The position numbers were made by a program, and so were the translations under genes. This document shows positions 42,107-50,532 of a stretch of DNA of 64,000 nucleotides, piece by piece (the first letter of the stretch is position 1; the number at the start of each line of letters is the position of its first letter). The notes below the pieces were generated by a model. That model saw only the letters and a list, made by a program, of their open reading frames with translations. It was not told where the DNA came from and did no database searches. This stretch comes from Clostridium amylolyticum. Lineage in GTDB: Bacteria > Bacillota > Clostridia > Clostridiales > Clostridiaceae. The DNA lies in assembly GCF_900142075.1 (NCBI RefSeq), contig NZ_FQZO01000004.1, positions 248,001-312,000 of the forward strand. Reading direction: 5' to 3'.

Positions 42107-44665
42107 TTATTTCACATCATACTTCTTTATATACCAAGTTTTAATTAACTGAGTTAATATCACATAGCAAAGTAATGTGAGTATTAATAGTGGGTAATAA
42201 AGTCCTGGTAATTTAACGAATCCAAAAAAGCTACCTAGTGGTGAGTTTACTAACAACACTCCTGCCAAAATGATTAGGGTAGAGGTTATCATCAAAGGTT
42301 TGCTTGCGGTGCTTTGTATAAATGGTATTTTATTTGTTCTTATAACATGAATTATTAAAGTTTGGGTAAATAATGATTCTAAGAACCATCCAGTTTGAAA
42401 CAAAGGTGCATTATTCCAAGCTTTAAATACAAATAACATAATAAAATAGGTAGTATAATCGAAAATGGAGCTTATAGGTCCTATAAAAGTTATATATCTT
42501 TTAATATCATTTATTTCCCACTTTCTTGGTTTTTGTATCCATTCTTCGTCTACAGTATCAGTAGGAATAGCTGTTTGAGATATATCATATAACAGATTAT
42601 TTGTTAATACTTGTAAAGGCATCATGGGTAAAAAAGGAACAAATATACTAGCACCCAAAACGCTGAACATATTACCAAAGTTTGAGCTAGCTGTCATCTT
42701 AATATACTTAATGATATTTCCAAATACTCTTCTTCCTTCTAGAACTCCCTCTTCCAGTACTAATAAGCTGTTTTCTAAAAGGATTATATCTGAGGATTCT
42801 TTAGCAATATCTACAGCGGTATCTACAGATATACCTACATCCGCTGTTTTTAAAGCAGGTGCATCATTGATTCCATCACCCATAAATCCAACCACATGAT
42901 CTCTGCTTTGTAGTGATTTTATTATTCTCTCTTTATGCATGGGTGAAAGTTTTGCAAACACAGTGGTTTTTTCAGCTGCCTCTCCTAACTCTTCATCAGT
43001 CATATTCTCAATGTCACTACCTAGTAACATTGAATCTATAGGAAGGTTTACTTCCTTACAAATCTTTTTAGTTACTATTTCATTATCACCAGTTAATACT
43101 TTTACATCCACATTATATTTATGAAATTTTGAAATTGCCTCTGCAGAGGTTTCCTTTGGAGGATCTAGGAATGCCATAAATCCTAATAATGTAAGCTGGC
43201 TTTCATCTTGAAGGGTATATTCCTTTTTATAATCCTTAGAAACTTTATACGCTATAGCAATAACTCTATATCCTTCTTTGTTTAAATCCTTAACTATTTT
43301 TTCTATTTCTTTTGTCATCTTCCCTACAAAGGGTTCGGTACCTTCTTTTGTTTCATATTTATTACATAAGCTTAAAACTTCCTCCACTGCACCTTTGCAT
43401 ATTAAAACATCTTCCATCCTTTTATTTCTTACTACTACAGACATTCTCTTTCTTATGAAATCAAAAGGAATTTCATCGATCTTTTCATACTTATGAGCGA
43501 TGTTAAAGTCTTCTCCATCGCTGCCATGTTCTAGGATTGCAGTGTCCATAAGGTTTTTAAGTCCGGTTTGATAGAAGCTATTAATGTATCCATACTTTAA
43601 TACTCTTTCACTTTCTACTCCATAAATATTTAAATATTTTTGTAGTATAACTTTCCCACAAGTTATGGTACCAGTCTTATCTGTACAAAGTACATCCATG
43701 GCTCCAAAGTTTTGAATAGCATTTAGCTTTTTTACAATAACCTTTTGCTTTGAAAGTGATATAGCTCCTTTAGATAGGTTAACAGTTACTATCATAGGAA
43801 GCATTTCTGGGGTAAGCCCTACTGCCACAGCAATAGCAAATAAAAAGGCTTGCCACCAGTCACCTTTTGCAAAACCATTTATTAAAAAAACTACAGGAGA
43901 GAGTATAAATATAAACTTTATCATTAACCAAGTAAACCTATTTACCCCTTTGTCGAAGCTTGTAGTTGGTCTTTCTGCTACTAGCTTGCTGCTTAACTGT
44001 CCAAAATAAGTTTTACTGCCTGTGGTAGTTACTACCGCTATAGCAGTACCGCTTTCTACGTTGGATCCCATAAAACATAAATTGGGGTTATCTAATGGAT
44101 TTTTATAGTCTTTAGCTGTAATTATTTTTTCTACAGGTAGAGATTCTCCTGTAAGCGCTGATTGATTTATAAATAAATCCTTAGAGGATACAATTTGAAC
44201 ATCTGCAGGTATCATATCTCCCGAAGAAAGATGAATTATATCCCCTGGCACCAAATTCTTAAGTGGTATTTCTTTTTTTGCATCATCACGTATTACAGTG
44301 GCAGTGGTGCTTACCATAGCCTTTAATTGTTCTGCTGAATTATCTGCTTTAACCTCTTGTATAAATTTTAGTATCACACCTAAAGACAGCATTGCCAGCA
44401 TAACTATAGCGCCTCTTAAATCTCCAGTAAAATAGGAAATAGAAGCCAATACTGCTAATAGGATTACTAGCGGATTTTTGAGATTTTCTAAAAATCTAAC
44501 CATAGGAGATTTTTTCTTTTCGCTTTCCAGCTGATTTAGGCCATATTTTTCTAACCTTTCTTCTGCTTCAACTTCAGTTAATCCATTTACGCTGGTGTTT
44601 AGTCTTTCCAAAACTGGTTTGATAATATCTTCTTCGAAGTTGTTAATTAATGCTTTTAAAACCAT
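42107..44665 (-). CDS. mgtA: Magnesium-importing P-type ATPase MgtA
   Basis: P3B-type ATPase of 852 residues that brings Mg2+ in. Actuator motif LTGESLPVEK, phosphorylation site VLCTDKTGTITCGK, nucleotide-domain KGAVEEVL, hinge GFMGDGINDAPALKTADVGISV, and about ten membrane helices with the MgtA C-terminal set (NMFSVLGASIFVPFLPMMPLQVLTNNLLYD). An AAAAGGAGG site directly follows the stop of a 30-codon ORF. The leader contains an M-box and a terminator, so expression rises when Mg2+ is low. Confidence 0.97.
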   Translation of the reverse strand: MVLKALINNFEEDIIKPVLERLNTSVNGLTEVEAEERLEKYGLNQLESEKKKSPMVRFLENLKNPLVILLAVLASISYFTGDLRGAIVMLAMLSLGVILKFIQEVKADNSAEQLKAMVSTTATVIRDDAKKEIPLKNLVPGDIIHLSSGDMIPADVQIVSSKDLFINQSALTGESLPVEKIITAKDYKNPLDNPNLCFMGSNVESGTAIAVVTTTGSKTYFGQLSSKLVAERPTTSFDKGVNRFTWLMIKFIFILSPVVFLINGFAKGDWWQAFLFAIAVAVGLTPEMLPMIVTVNLSKGAISLSKQKVIVKKLNAIQNFGAMDVLCTDKTGTITCGKVILQKYLNIYGVESERVLKYGYINSFYQTGLKNLMDTAILEHGSDGEDFNIAHKYEKIDEIPFDFIRKRMSVVVRNKRMEDVLICKGAVEEVLSLCNKYETKEGTEPFVGKMTKEIEKIVKDLNKEGYRVIAIAYKVSKDYKKEYTLQDESQLTLLGFMAFLDPPKETSAEAISKFHKYNVDVKVLTGDNEIVTKKICKEVNLPIDSMLLGSDIENMTDEELGEAAEKTTVFAKLSPMHKERIIKSLQSRDHVVGFMGDGINDAPALKTADVGISVDTAVDIAKESSDIILLENSLLVLEEGVLEGRRVFGNIIKYIKMTASSNFGNMFSVLGASIFVPFLPMMPLQVLTNNLLYDISQTAIPTDTVDEEWIQKPRKWEINDIKRYITFIGPISSIFDYTTYFIMLFVFKAWNNAPLFQTGWFLESLFTQTLIIHVIRTNKIPFIQSTASKPLMITSTLIILAGVLLVNSPLGSFFGFVKLPGLYYPLLILTLLCYVILTQLIKTWYIKKYDVK

Positions 44666-44680
44666 AGCAATGACCTCCTT

Positions 44681-44773
44681 TTAGTCACTGCCCTTCTTAA
44701 AGTGATTAGCCCAAAGAACAGCAATGACGTTTTTATATTCAATTGTGTACGTACTACCAGGGCTGTCTTCCAT
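44681..44773 (-). CDS. Candidate 30-residue small protein or leader ORF ahead of mgtA
   Basis: ATG-initiated reading frame of 30 codons, beginning MEDSPGSTYTIEYKNVIAVL and ending with the nine residues after WAN, with a clear GGAGG site 9 bases before the ATG. Its stop overlaps the region just before the mgtA ribosome-binding site. It lies downstream of the M-box terminator, so it is made only when the switch is on. It has no strong membrane helix (a short VIAVLWA patch only). It may be a regulatory leader peptide, a small MgtA partner, or chance; I found no family match by eye. Confidence 0.45.
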   Translation of the reverse strand: MEDSPGSTYTIEYKNVIAVLWANHFKKGSD

Positions 44774-44807
44774 GCCAACCACCTCCAACTTCTATAATTT
44801 TTAAAAT

Positions 44808-44846
44808 AAATAAAACTCTTCATTTCAACAAATGAAGAGTTTTTTA
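44808..44846 (-). terminator. M-box expression-platform terminator
   Basis: Fourteen-base-pair stem (44812-44825 with 44830-44843; CTCTTCATTT/AAATGAAGAG core) followed on the minus strand by TTTATTTATTTT. Confidence 0.9.
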
Positions 44847-44854
44847 CGCAACAA

Positions 44855-45039
44855 AAAAACGCTGTCTTCATTCGTTGAGCTTTAGCACTAAATAGCTTTG
44901 AGCATAAGCATTCATATTACTATGAATGTTGTCAGCTACATTAAGTAAAACCTTAATTCGGCAGTACCTGCTGACCCATTGGCGTCTCTCGACATTTCTG
45001 GGCAGTAGCGTATATCTATATAGTAACCTCACCTAACGA
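44855..45039 (-). promoter_or_regulatory. M-box magnesium riboswitch (ykoK-type)
   Basis: Minus-strand leader with the M-box conserved blocks in order: CGTTAGGTGAGG, ATATACGCTACTGCCC, AAATGTCGAGAGACGCCAAT (then GGGTCAGCAGG), TTAATGTAGCTG, and AGTGCTAAAGCTCAACGA near the 3' end. Mg2+ binding compacts the RNA and favours the terminator before mgtA, turning expression off when Mg2+ is plentiful. Confidence 0.95.
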
Positions 45040-45129
45040 CAAATTTATAAAATTGTTTTAATACCACTTAAAGAATACCCTAAATAATATTATTTGTAAA
45101 TATTTTTTATAAAAAATATAACCAACCTT

Positions 45130-45531
45130 TTAAGTTATAGAACCTTCATTAATTACCTTATCTCTTACTAGTATATGCTCATCTATCCATTTGTACACAA
45201 AATCTAATATTTCTAGTATAGAAGAATTTTGATGTAAATCTATCTTATCAATATCCACTTCATTTATTTTATTTATGAAATTAATGTGCTCTACTTTATG
45301 AGAGAAAAACCCTTTATAACCAGACTCCATCATATACTTTTCTTCACATTCAAAATGATACATTGTATAATCTTTCAACTCAGTAAGTATAGATACTATA
45401 TCATCATACTTATCTAATCTCATCTTATCTTTCAAAAGTTTGAAAGCTTTATCACCAATCCTGAATAATTCTTTATGCTGGTCATCAATTAAAGGTACTC
45501 CTACCTTATAATCATCTTTCCAAATAAACAT
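45130..45531 (-). CDS. Bacteriohemerythrin
   Basis: A 133-residue di-iron, oxygen-binding four-helix protein. The typical set of ligands is present: H19 in PLIDDQHKELF, HFECEEKYMMESGYKGFFSHKVEH, and IDEHILVRDK near the C terminus. The N-terminal WKDDYKVGV is the family opening. Single domain without chemotaxis or cyclase fusion. It lies on the same strand upstream of the M-box leader but as its own gene. Possible roles: O2 storage, delivery or scavenging in an anaerobe. Confidence 0.93.
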   Translation of the reverse strand: MFIWKDDYKVGVPLIDDQHKELFRIGDKAFKLLKDKMRLDKYDDIVSILTELKDYTMYHFECEEKYMMESGYKGFFSHKVEHINFINKINEVDIDKIDLHQNSSILEILDFVYKWIDEHILVRDKVINEGSIT

Positions 45532-45732
45532 CCCTCTACCCCCATCTTGTTAAATATTCTTCTCTGTTCATTAAAGATACTACTTGAAACTCTTAATTTT
45601 TTAAAATAGTAGTAAAAATCAACATTATTTTTATTATACATTATCAAATAATTACCCTATTTTTCAACATATTTATTAAAATTTTATTGATATTATATAG
45701 ATTTTAACATTCTTAACTTATTCATAACAATA

Positions 45733-45756
45733 AAAAGCTACCTTAAGTAGCTTTTA
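45733..45756 (-). terminator. Terminator of the GntR/ABC operon
   Basis: Stem AAAAGCTAC/GTAGCTTTT (45733-45741 with 45747-45755), T-rich on the minus-strand side, 18 bases after the permease stop. Confidence 0.82.
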
Positions 45757-45773
45757 CTTTAAAATATTAACCT

Positions 45774-46397
45774 CTACATATCCTTTTTTTTGTAGATATT
45801 ATAGGATATAAAAGCTGATACCATCATTACTGCAATGACTATTATAGGAGACATTTTTAACAAGAACATTAATTGGTCTTCTGAAGGTTTCGCAATTCCT
45901 AACTTACTAAGTAAAACTAATAATAATGTAGGTATTGCAAAAACCGCCATTATCATAATTCTGCTTTTTTCTACGCCAAACTTATATAGTAGAGGCATTA
46001 AAACACTTATGAAAATAATAGCTACTGCACTTGAAGAATAGGTTTGAAGTAATAATTCCCATAGATTTACCGAGCTTTTAATATTACTTATTACAAAAAC
46101 TATAACAAAAGATAGTGCTGCTCCCAAAACTATAAAAATTATAGAAAGAAGATATTTACTCATAACCATGTCTTTTCTAGAAATAGGTAAAGATAAAGCA
46201 TATTTATCCCATTTTGCAAGGTCATCATAGGAAAAAGAAGAAATGGACATCATAGTCATAAGTAAAACTATCATTCCACCTAAGAATCCTGCATCATTAA
46301 TTGTATAAGCAAATATTCCATAAAAAGCAACAATTAATAGTATTGAACGTCCATAATTTTTTAAATTAAGAATATCCTTTATAATTAACCCCTTCAT
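45774..46397 (-). CDS. ABC-2-type transporter permease
   Basis: A 207-residue membrane protein with six hydrophobic helices and the DLAKWDKYALSLPISRKDMVMSKYL loop typical of ABC-2 permeases of the YtrC/YtrD-like class. Its start overlaps the stop of the ATPase gene by 4 bases. Third gene of the GntR-ATPase-permease operon; probably an exporter linked to cell-envelope stress, by analogy with YtrABCDEF. Confidence 0.85.
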   Translation of the reverse strand: MKGLIIKDILNLKNYGRSILLIVAFYGIFAYTINDAGFLGGMIVLLMTMMSISSFSYDDLAKWDKYALSLPISRKDMVMSKYLLSIIFIVLGAALSFVIVFVISNIKSSVNLWELLLQTYSSSAVAIIFISVLMPLLYKFGVEKSRIMIMAVFAIPTLLLVLLSKLGIAKPSEDQLMFLLKMSPIIVIAVMMVSAFISYNIYKKKDM

Positions 46398-47254
46398 ATC
46401 AATTCACCTCTTACATAAAATAGCATTAAATCTTCTATACTAATATTATCAACAATAAAATCCTTGTATTTTTTCTTAATTTCATTTTTTTTATTTACTA
46501 GCACTTCATATCCAAATTGGCTTTTTCTATGTGCAACCATATAAGTTTTATCAATTTTCTTAAAATCATTTAAACCGCATTTTAGTACTCCATAATTATA
46601 AATAATATCATCTTTTGAATTACTAAAAACTATTTTCCCTTGATTAATAAATGTTATATAGTCTGCAATTTTCTCTAAATCACTGGTTATATGAGAGGAA
46701 ATAAGTATAGAATGATCTTCATCTTGAATAAAATCTAGAAAAACATCTAATATTTCATTTCTCATCACAGGATCAAGTCCACTTGTTGCTTCATCAAGTA
46801 TTAGGAGTTTTGGATTATGGGATAATGCTGTTGCAATGGAAAGCTTCATCTTCATTCCTTTAGAAAACTCTTTAATAATTTTATTTTCAGGTAACTTAAA
46901 TCTATTTATATAATAATTAAAAAGCTTACCATCCCAATTACTAAAAACATCCTTCATTATTTTAGAAATATCCCTAGGTTTTAAGTTATCGTGAAAATAG
47001 CTTTCATCAAATACAACGCCAATTTGCTCCTTAATTTGCTTTTCATGCTTTATATTATTTAGTCCTAAAACTTCAATACTACCACTATCTATTTTAATTA
47101 AATTCAATATAGCTTTTATAGTAGTAGTCTTTCCAGCGCCGTTTTCCCCTACAAAACCCATTATGCTTCCCTTTGGTAAGCAAAAACTTACATTATTAAG
47201 TTTAAACCCTTCGTAGGACTTGCATACATTTTTAAGTTCCATTATATTATCCAA
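46394..47254 (-). CDS. ABC transporter ATP-binding protein (YtrB-like)
   Basis: A 286-residue ABC ATPase: Walker A GENGAGKTT, Q-loop IGVVFDES, signature FSKGMKMKLSIATAL (degenerate LSGGQ, typical of this class), Walker B LLILDEATSGLDP and switch SSHITSDLEKIAD. A C-terminal extension (about 215-286) follows. Adjacent to the GntR regulator and the permease; four-base overlap with the latter. Confidence 0.92.
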   Translation of the reverse strand: MDNIMELKNVCKSYEGFKLNNVSFCLPKGSIMGFVGENGAGKTTTIKAILNLIKIDSGSIEVLGLNNIKHEKQIKEQIGVVFDESYFHDNLKPRDISKIMKDVFSNWDGKLFNYYINRFKLPENKIIKEFSKGMKMKLSIATALSHNPKLLILDEATSGLDPVMRNEILDVFLDFIQDEDHSILISSHITSDLEKIADYITFINQGKIVFSNSKDDIIYNYGVLKCGLNDFKKIDKTYMVAHRKSQFGYEVLVNKKNEIKKKYKDFIVDNISIEDLMLFYVRGELI

Positions 47255-47257
47255 CGT

Positions 47258-47632
47258 TTATTCCCCCTTATATAATAAAGTTAATATATCTACTAATTCA
47301 CTAAGGACTATACCGCTGCTCTTTGAAATATCTACCGCCTTTTGTAAGTACTCTTCCGCCATGCGTAAATGCTCTTCTTTGATAAATTCTAAATTTTTGG
47401 AGGCAACAAAACTCCCTTTTCCTGTTACGGTTTCGATAAACCCATCACGCTCTAACTCTTCATAAGCTCGTTTTGTAGTTATAACGCTTATTCTGAGCTC
47501 TTTAGCTAGAAGCCTCATAGAAGGCAGCATCTCACCTTCAGATAAAGTTCCATTAATTATCATATTTTTTATTTGTGATGTGATTTGTTCATAAATTGGT
47601 TTTCCGCTAGAATTGCTAATTATTATATCCAA
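47258..47632 (-). CDS. GntR-family repressor, YtrA subfamily
   Basis: A 124-residue regulator: winged helix from SGKPIYEQITSQIKNMIING through LPSMRLLAKELRISVITTKRAYEELERDGFIETVTGKGSFVA, then a short helical tail as in YtrA proteins without a ligand domain. Start taken as TTG at 47632 because AGGTGATG lies before it and the protein then begins like the family; the longer ATG reading from 47704 would run through the promoter and operator. First gene of the ABC operon, presumably self-regulating. Confidence 0.9.
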   Translation of the reverse strand: MDIIISNSSGKPIYEQITSQIKNMIINGTLSEGEMLPSMRLLAKELRISVITTKRAYEELERDGFIETVTGKGSFVASKNLEFIKEEHLRMAEEYLQKAVDISKSSGIVLSELVDILTLLYKGE

Positions 47633-47651
47633 GACATCACCTCTAATCAAA

Positions 47652-47704
47652 TAGTGTATATATACTATATATACACTATAACACCCTAAAGTAAAAAAAG
47701 TCAA
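47652..47704 (-). promoter_or_regulatory. Promoter and operator of the GntR/ABC operon
   Basis: Minus-strand TTGACT (47704-47699), 18-base spacer, TATAGT (47680-47675). A perfect 13-bp inverted repeat with a single central base, arms TAGTGTATATATA and TATATATACACTA (47652-47678), overlaps the -10 and start site. It is the type of operator bound by YtrA-like repressors. Confidence 0.88.
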
Positions 47705-47712
47705 TAAAAAAA

Positions 47713-47734
47713 CTCGAAAGTTTAAACTTTCGAG
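47713..47734 (-). terminator. Terminator overlapping the stop of the P-loop kinase gene
   Basis: Stem CTCGAAAGT/ACTTTCGAG (47713-47721 with 47726-47734, loop TTAA) followed on the minus strand by a T7 tract. The gene's TAA lies in the loop. Confidence 0.85.
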
Positions 47735-48345
47735 AAATTAATTTTTTTAACTTTTTTTCTTAAGTCTTCTAATGTACCGTTATTTTCTAAAACACAATCT
47801 GCTTTTTTAACTATATCAGCTACATTTTTTTCGGTATTATGATTAGGGTCTGATTTCTTTGCTACTTCTTCCCCATCACGAAGGATAAGCCTATTCATTC
47901 TTAAATCCTTATCTGTCTTTATGCCAACTATCATAAAACCTATGGATTTCCAATAATCATAATCATCATAGGTTCTGCCTCCCACAATCATAGGAATAAA
48001 CTCATTACTAACTAGATTTAAATTGAAGCTTATGTCTTCTATTTCATTTTCTAAGGTTACTTCTCTTAGCTCCCCTTTTGAGTAATCACTAAACATTTTA
48101 CTTAAGCAATATTTATTTAATATATTATTATCTATCTCACGAAGTTTATCCGCAATACTTTGATAAAATCCTCTTTCTTTCCCCTTCCACTGCGGTGAAA
48201 CCCTTAATATTGGTTTCATAGATCGAATAAGGTCTCCCAGTCCATATTTCTTTATTCCTGGGTGTTCTTCAATTATCATATCCGCAAGGGTATCCTTTCC
48301 AGAACCCATTTCACCAAATATTATAATTCCATTATATTCTTCCAT
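47722..48345 (-). CDS. P-loop nucleoside/nucleotide kinase-like protein
   Basis: A 207-residue protein with Walker A FGEMGSGKDTLADM near the N terminus (about 10-23), an adenylate/dephospho-CoA-kinase-like layout and a late helical VGGRTYDDYDYW region followed by a lid-like RMNRLILRDGEE. Resembles DNMP-kinase or dephospho-CoA-kinase relatives; substrate unknown. AAGGAGGG-type site upstream. Single gene. Confidence 0.72.
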   Translation of the reverse strand: MEEYNGIIIFGEMGSGKDTLADMIIEEHPGIKKYGLGDLIRSMKPILRVSPQWKGKERGFYQSIADKLREIDNNILNKYCLSKMFSDYSKGELREVTLENEIEDISFNLNLVSNEFIPMIVGGRTYDDYDYWKSIGFMIVGIKTDKDLRMNRLILRDGEEVAKKSDPNHNTEKNVADIVKKADCVLENNGTLEDLRKKVKKINFSKV

Positions 48346-48399
48346 AGTATCCCTCCTTATAGGAAATTAACTAAAGTTAAACTTGATATTCGTACATTA

Positions 48400-49203
48400 T
48401 TATTTTTTTACTACAATATGAAGATGTTCTGAACTATCTCTATACTGAGCTAATTCACAATTCTGTGAAGAGGCTTTTAAAAAATTCTCATATGCCTTTG
48501 AATTTTCCATAGCTAAATTTGCAATTTGAGTTCTCAAGCCTGATAAAAATCCCTCTGCTGCTGCATAACTAATAATATTAAAACCTGCCTTTTTAACTTC
48601 CTCTAAAGCATGCTCAGGTGTAGTAAAATAAGTTTCAGTAAAACTTTCTTCTGCAGAAAACTTCAAATCTCCTTTTAAATACCTTGAAAAATGATTTTCA
48701 TCTTCAAATACCTCTGGAAATTCCTCAACAGCTGCTCTTAAACATCCCCAGCTGTTTATATAAGATATTAAAGCGGTACCTCCCTCTTTAAGCATTCTAT
48801 AAACATCCTCCAATACCTTTAATCTAAGATTTTCATGGTGAATATGATATAAAGGACCCATAAGCAATACTCCATCAAAGTAGCTGTCTTGAAAATCACC
48901 TAAATCTGTGGCACTCTTACAATAGTATCCTTGGGCTTTTAAACCTGCTTCTGTAATTTTATCTTTTGCAATATTAAGCTCATTAATGGATATATCTAGA
49001 AGTGAAACTTCATAACCATTTTTTAAAAGCTCTAAGGAATATCTTCCTGGCCCTGAACCTATATCTAATATTTTGCCTTCACTAGGAAAGTACTTCTTAA
49101 TTAAATAATTTGTACTCTCAAACTCTACTCTAGAATATGGATTACTTAATCTATTCCATTCTCTTTCTGCTTCCCTATCATAATATTCTCTAACCACATC
49201 CAT
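48400..49203 (-). CDS. Class I SAM-dependent methyltransferase
   Basis: A 267-residue Rossmann-fold methyltransferase. Motif I ILDIGSGPGRYSLELLKNGYEV, acidic motif II LLDISINELNIAK, motif IV DGVLLMGPLYHI and motif VI LKEGGTALISYIN. The N terminus (YYDREAEREWNRL) resembles small-molecule methyltransferases. Substrate unknown. AGGGGGAG site; downstream of RNase Z on the same strand, with about 50 bases between. Confidence 0.88.
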   Translation of the reverse strand: MDVVREYYDREAEREWNRLSNPYSRVEFESTNYLIKKYFPSEGKILDIGSGPGRYSLELLKNGYEVSLLDISINELNIAKDKITEAGLKAQGYYCKSATDLGDFQDSYFDGVLLMGPLYHIHHENLRLKVLEDVYRMLKEGGTALISYINSWGCLRAAVEEFPEVFEDENHFSRYLKGDLKFSAEESFTETYFTTPEHALEEVKKAGFNIISYAAAEGFLSGLRTQIANLAMENSKAYENFLKASSQNCELAQYRDSSEHLHIVVKK

Positions 49204-49255
49204 CCCGTCTCCCCCTTTAAATTATAAAATTATTTAATAATTATTATATCATCCT

Positions 49256-50236
49256 TTAATCCAAAAACTTCAAAGTTTTTATCATTCTGTCTTTACCTAT
49301 TATAATATTTTTATAAATATTTTTAGCATTATTCACATATTCCTCTGGCTCTGTCATAGCAGGACTAAAATGAGTAAGTATAAGTTCTTTTACATTTCCA
49401 TCATAAGCAAGCTTTGCAGCTTCACTAAAGGTCATATGCTTATTTTTTATTGCCTTATGCAGGTCCTCATCACTACCATAGGTACCCTCACAAATGAATA
49501 AATCGCTGTTTTTTATAAAATTCACTATAGAGTTAAGAGGCCTAGTATCTGTAATATAACTAAGCTTTATTCCATTCCTGCCTCTTCCCAATACCATAGA
49601 TGGATTATATTGTATACCTTCATACTCAATATCCTGTCCCTTTTGAAGATTATTCCATAAACATTTCGGTACATTGTTAGTTTCTGCTTTTTCCATATCA
49701 AATTTTTGTCTTCTGTTAATATAGAAGCTATAACCTAAACAAGGGGCTGAGTGTTCTAAAGGTAATGTAGATATTATTAATTCTCCTTTTATTAAGGAAT
49801 TAGAATTATTTTCTGTAGTGTCTTCTTCTAATGCTATAGGATATAACAATTCCTCTAGAAAGTTAAATGCAATTTCCTTAATGGGATTTTCTATAAGGTT
49901 TATATCATAAGGAAGGTAGGGTACTATTACTCTAAGGCCTCTAATAATCTCTCTTATACCTTCAGGGCCAATTATAGTTACAGGTTCTGTCCTACCGCTA
50001 TTGCCAATAGTGGCTAAAAGTCCTGGTAAGCCTACGGTATGATCTCCATGACCATGAGTTATAGCTATTACATCAATGGACTTAAATCCCCAACCCAGCA
50101 TTTTCATAGACACTTGAGTCCCTTCGCCACAATCTATTAATATTTTTCTTCCTCTATAGTTTATAAGCAATGCTGAGAGAAACCTATTTGGCATAGGCAT
50201 GCCTCCACCACATCCAAGTAAGGCTAAATCAACCAA
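49256..50236 (-). CDS. rnz: Ribonuclease Z
   Basis: tRNA 3'-processing endonuclease of the metallo-beta-lactamase fold, 326 residues. Core motifs: GCGGGMPMPNRFLSALLI, DCGEGTQVSMK, metal motif ITHGHGDHTVGLPGLL (H61-H66; HGHGDH where HLHGDH is usual), LEHSAPCLGYSF, SYITDTRPL and LILTHFSP. Minor departure: the first glycine-rich motif lacks the usual GTSxxxPT pattern, replaced by GCGGGMPMPN. AGGAGGGG site upstream. A palindromic repeat lies 25 bases upstream of the start. Confidence 0.9.
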   Translation of the reverse strand: MVDLALLGCGGGMPMPNRFLSALLINYRGRKILIDCGEGTQVSMKMLGWGFKSIDVIAITHGHGDHTVGLPGLLATIGNSGRTEPVTIIGPEGIREIIRGLRVIVPYLPYDINLIENPIKEIAFNFLEELLYPIALEEDTTENNSNSLIKGELIISTLPLEHSAPCLGYSFYINRRQKFDMEKAETNNVPKCLWNNLQKGQDIEYEGIQYNPSMVLGRGRNGIKLSYITDTRPLNSIVNFIKNSDLFICEGTYGSDEDLHKAIKNKHMTFSEAAKLAYDGNVKELILTHFSPAMTEPEEYVNNAKNIYKNIIIGKDRMIKTLKFLD

Positions 50237-50260
50237 AACAAACCCCTCCTAACAATTGTG

Positions 50261-50410
50261 AATTTAGAATTTAAAATGAAGGAGGAAACTCACAGAGTTT
50301 CTTAGTGTATAATTACGAAATTCCTAAAGGAACTTAAAAGTTAATCATTGTAGTTTTTCTGATGCTTTCTCAGAAAAACATCCTTCATTCTCAATTCTAA
50401 ATTTTAAATT
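50261..50410. repeat. Palindromic MITE-like element, copy A2
   Basis: 150-bp element with inverted ends: left AATTTAGAATTTAAAATGAA (then GGAGG), right TCCTTCATTCTCAATTCTAA (then ATTTTAAATT). Internal hairpins are GGAAACTCACAGAGTTTCT, GAAATTCCTAAAGGAACTT (imperfect) and GTTTTTCTGATGCTTTCTCA (then GAAAAAC). It lies between the divergent rnz and glycerophosphodiesterase genes. Confidence 0.82.
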
Positions 50411-50532
50411 AAAAATATATTTCCTTCTCAAAAATAATGTGCTAGTATATAGTGGACAAGTTCATATAATCTTTAAAGTTTGTTTTAAAAAAATTTTCAT
50501 TTATAGATAATCTATATAAAATGGGGTGTGTG

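Noticed and set aside
44656..44871. A 71-codon minus-strand reading across the mgtA leader
   Set aside because: It runs through the M-box terminator hairpin, overlaps the mgtA start in another frame, has no ribosome-binding site and an unlikely amino-acid make-up. The 30-codon ORF within the same stretch has a proper site and is preferred.
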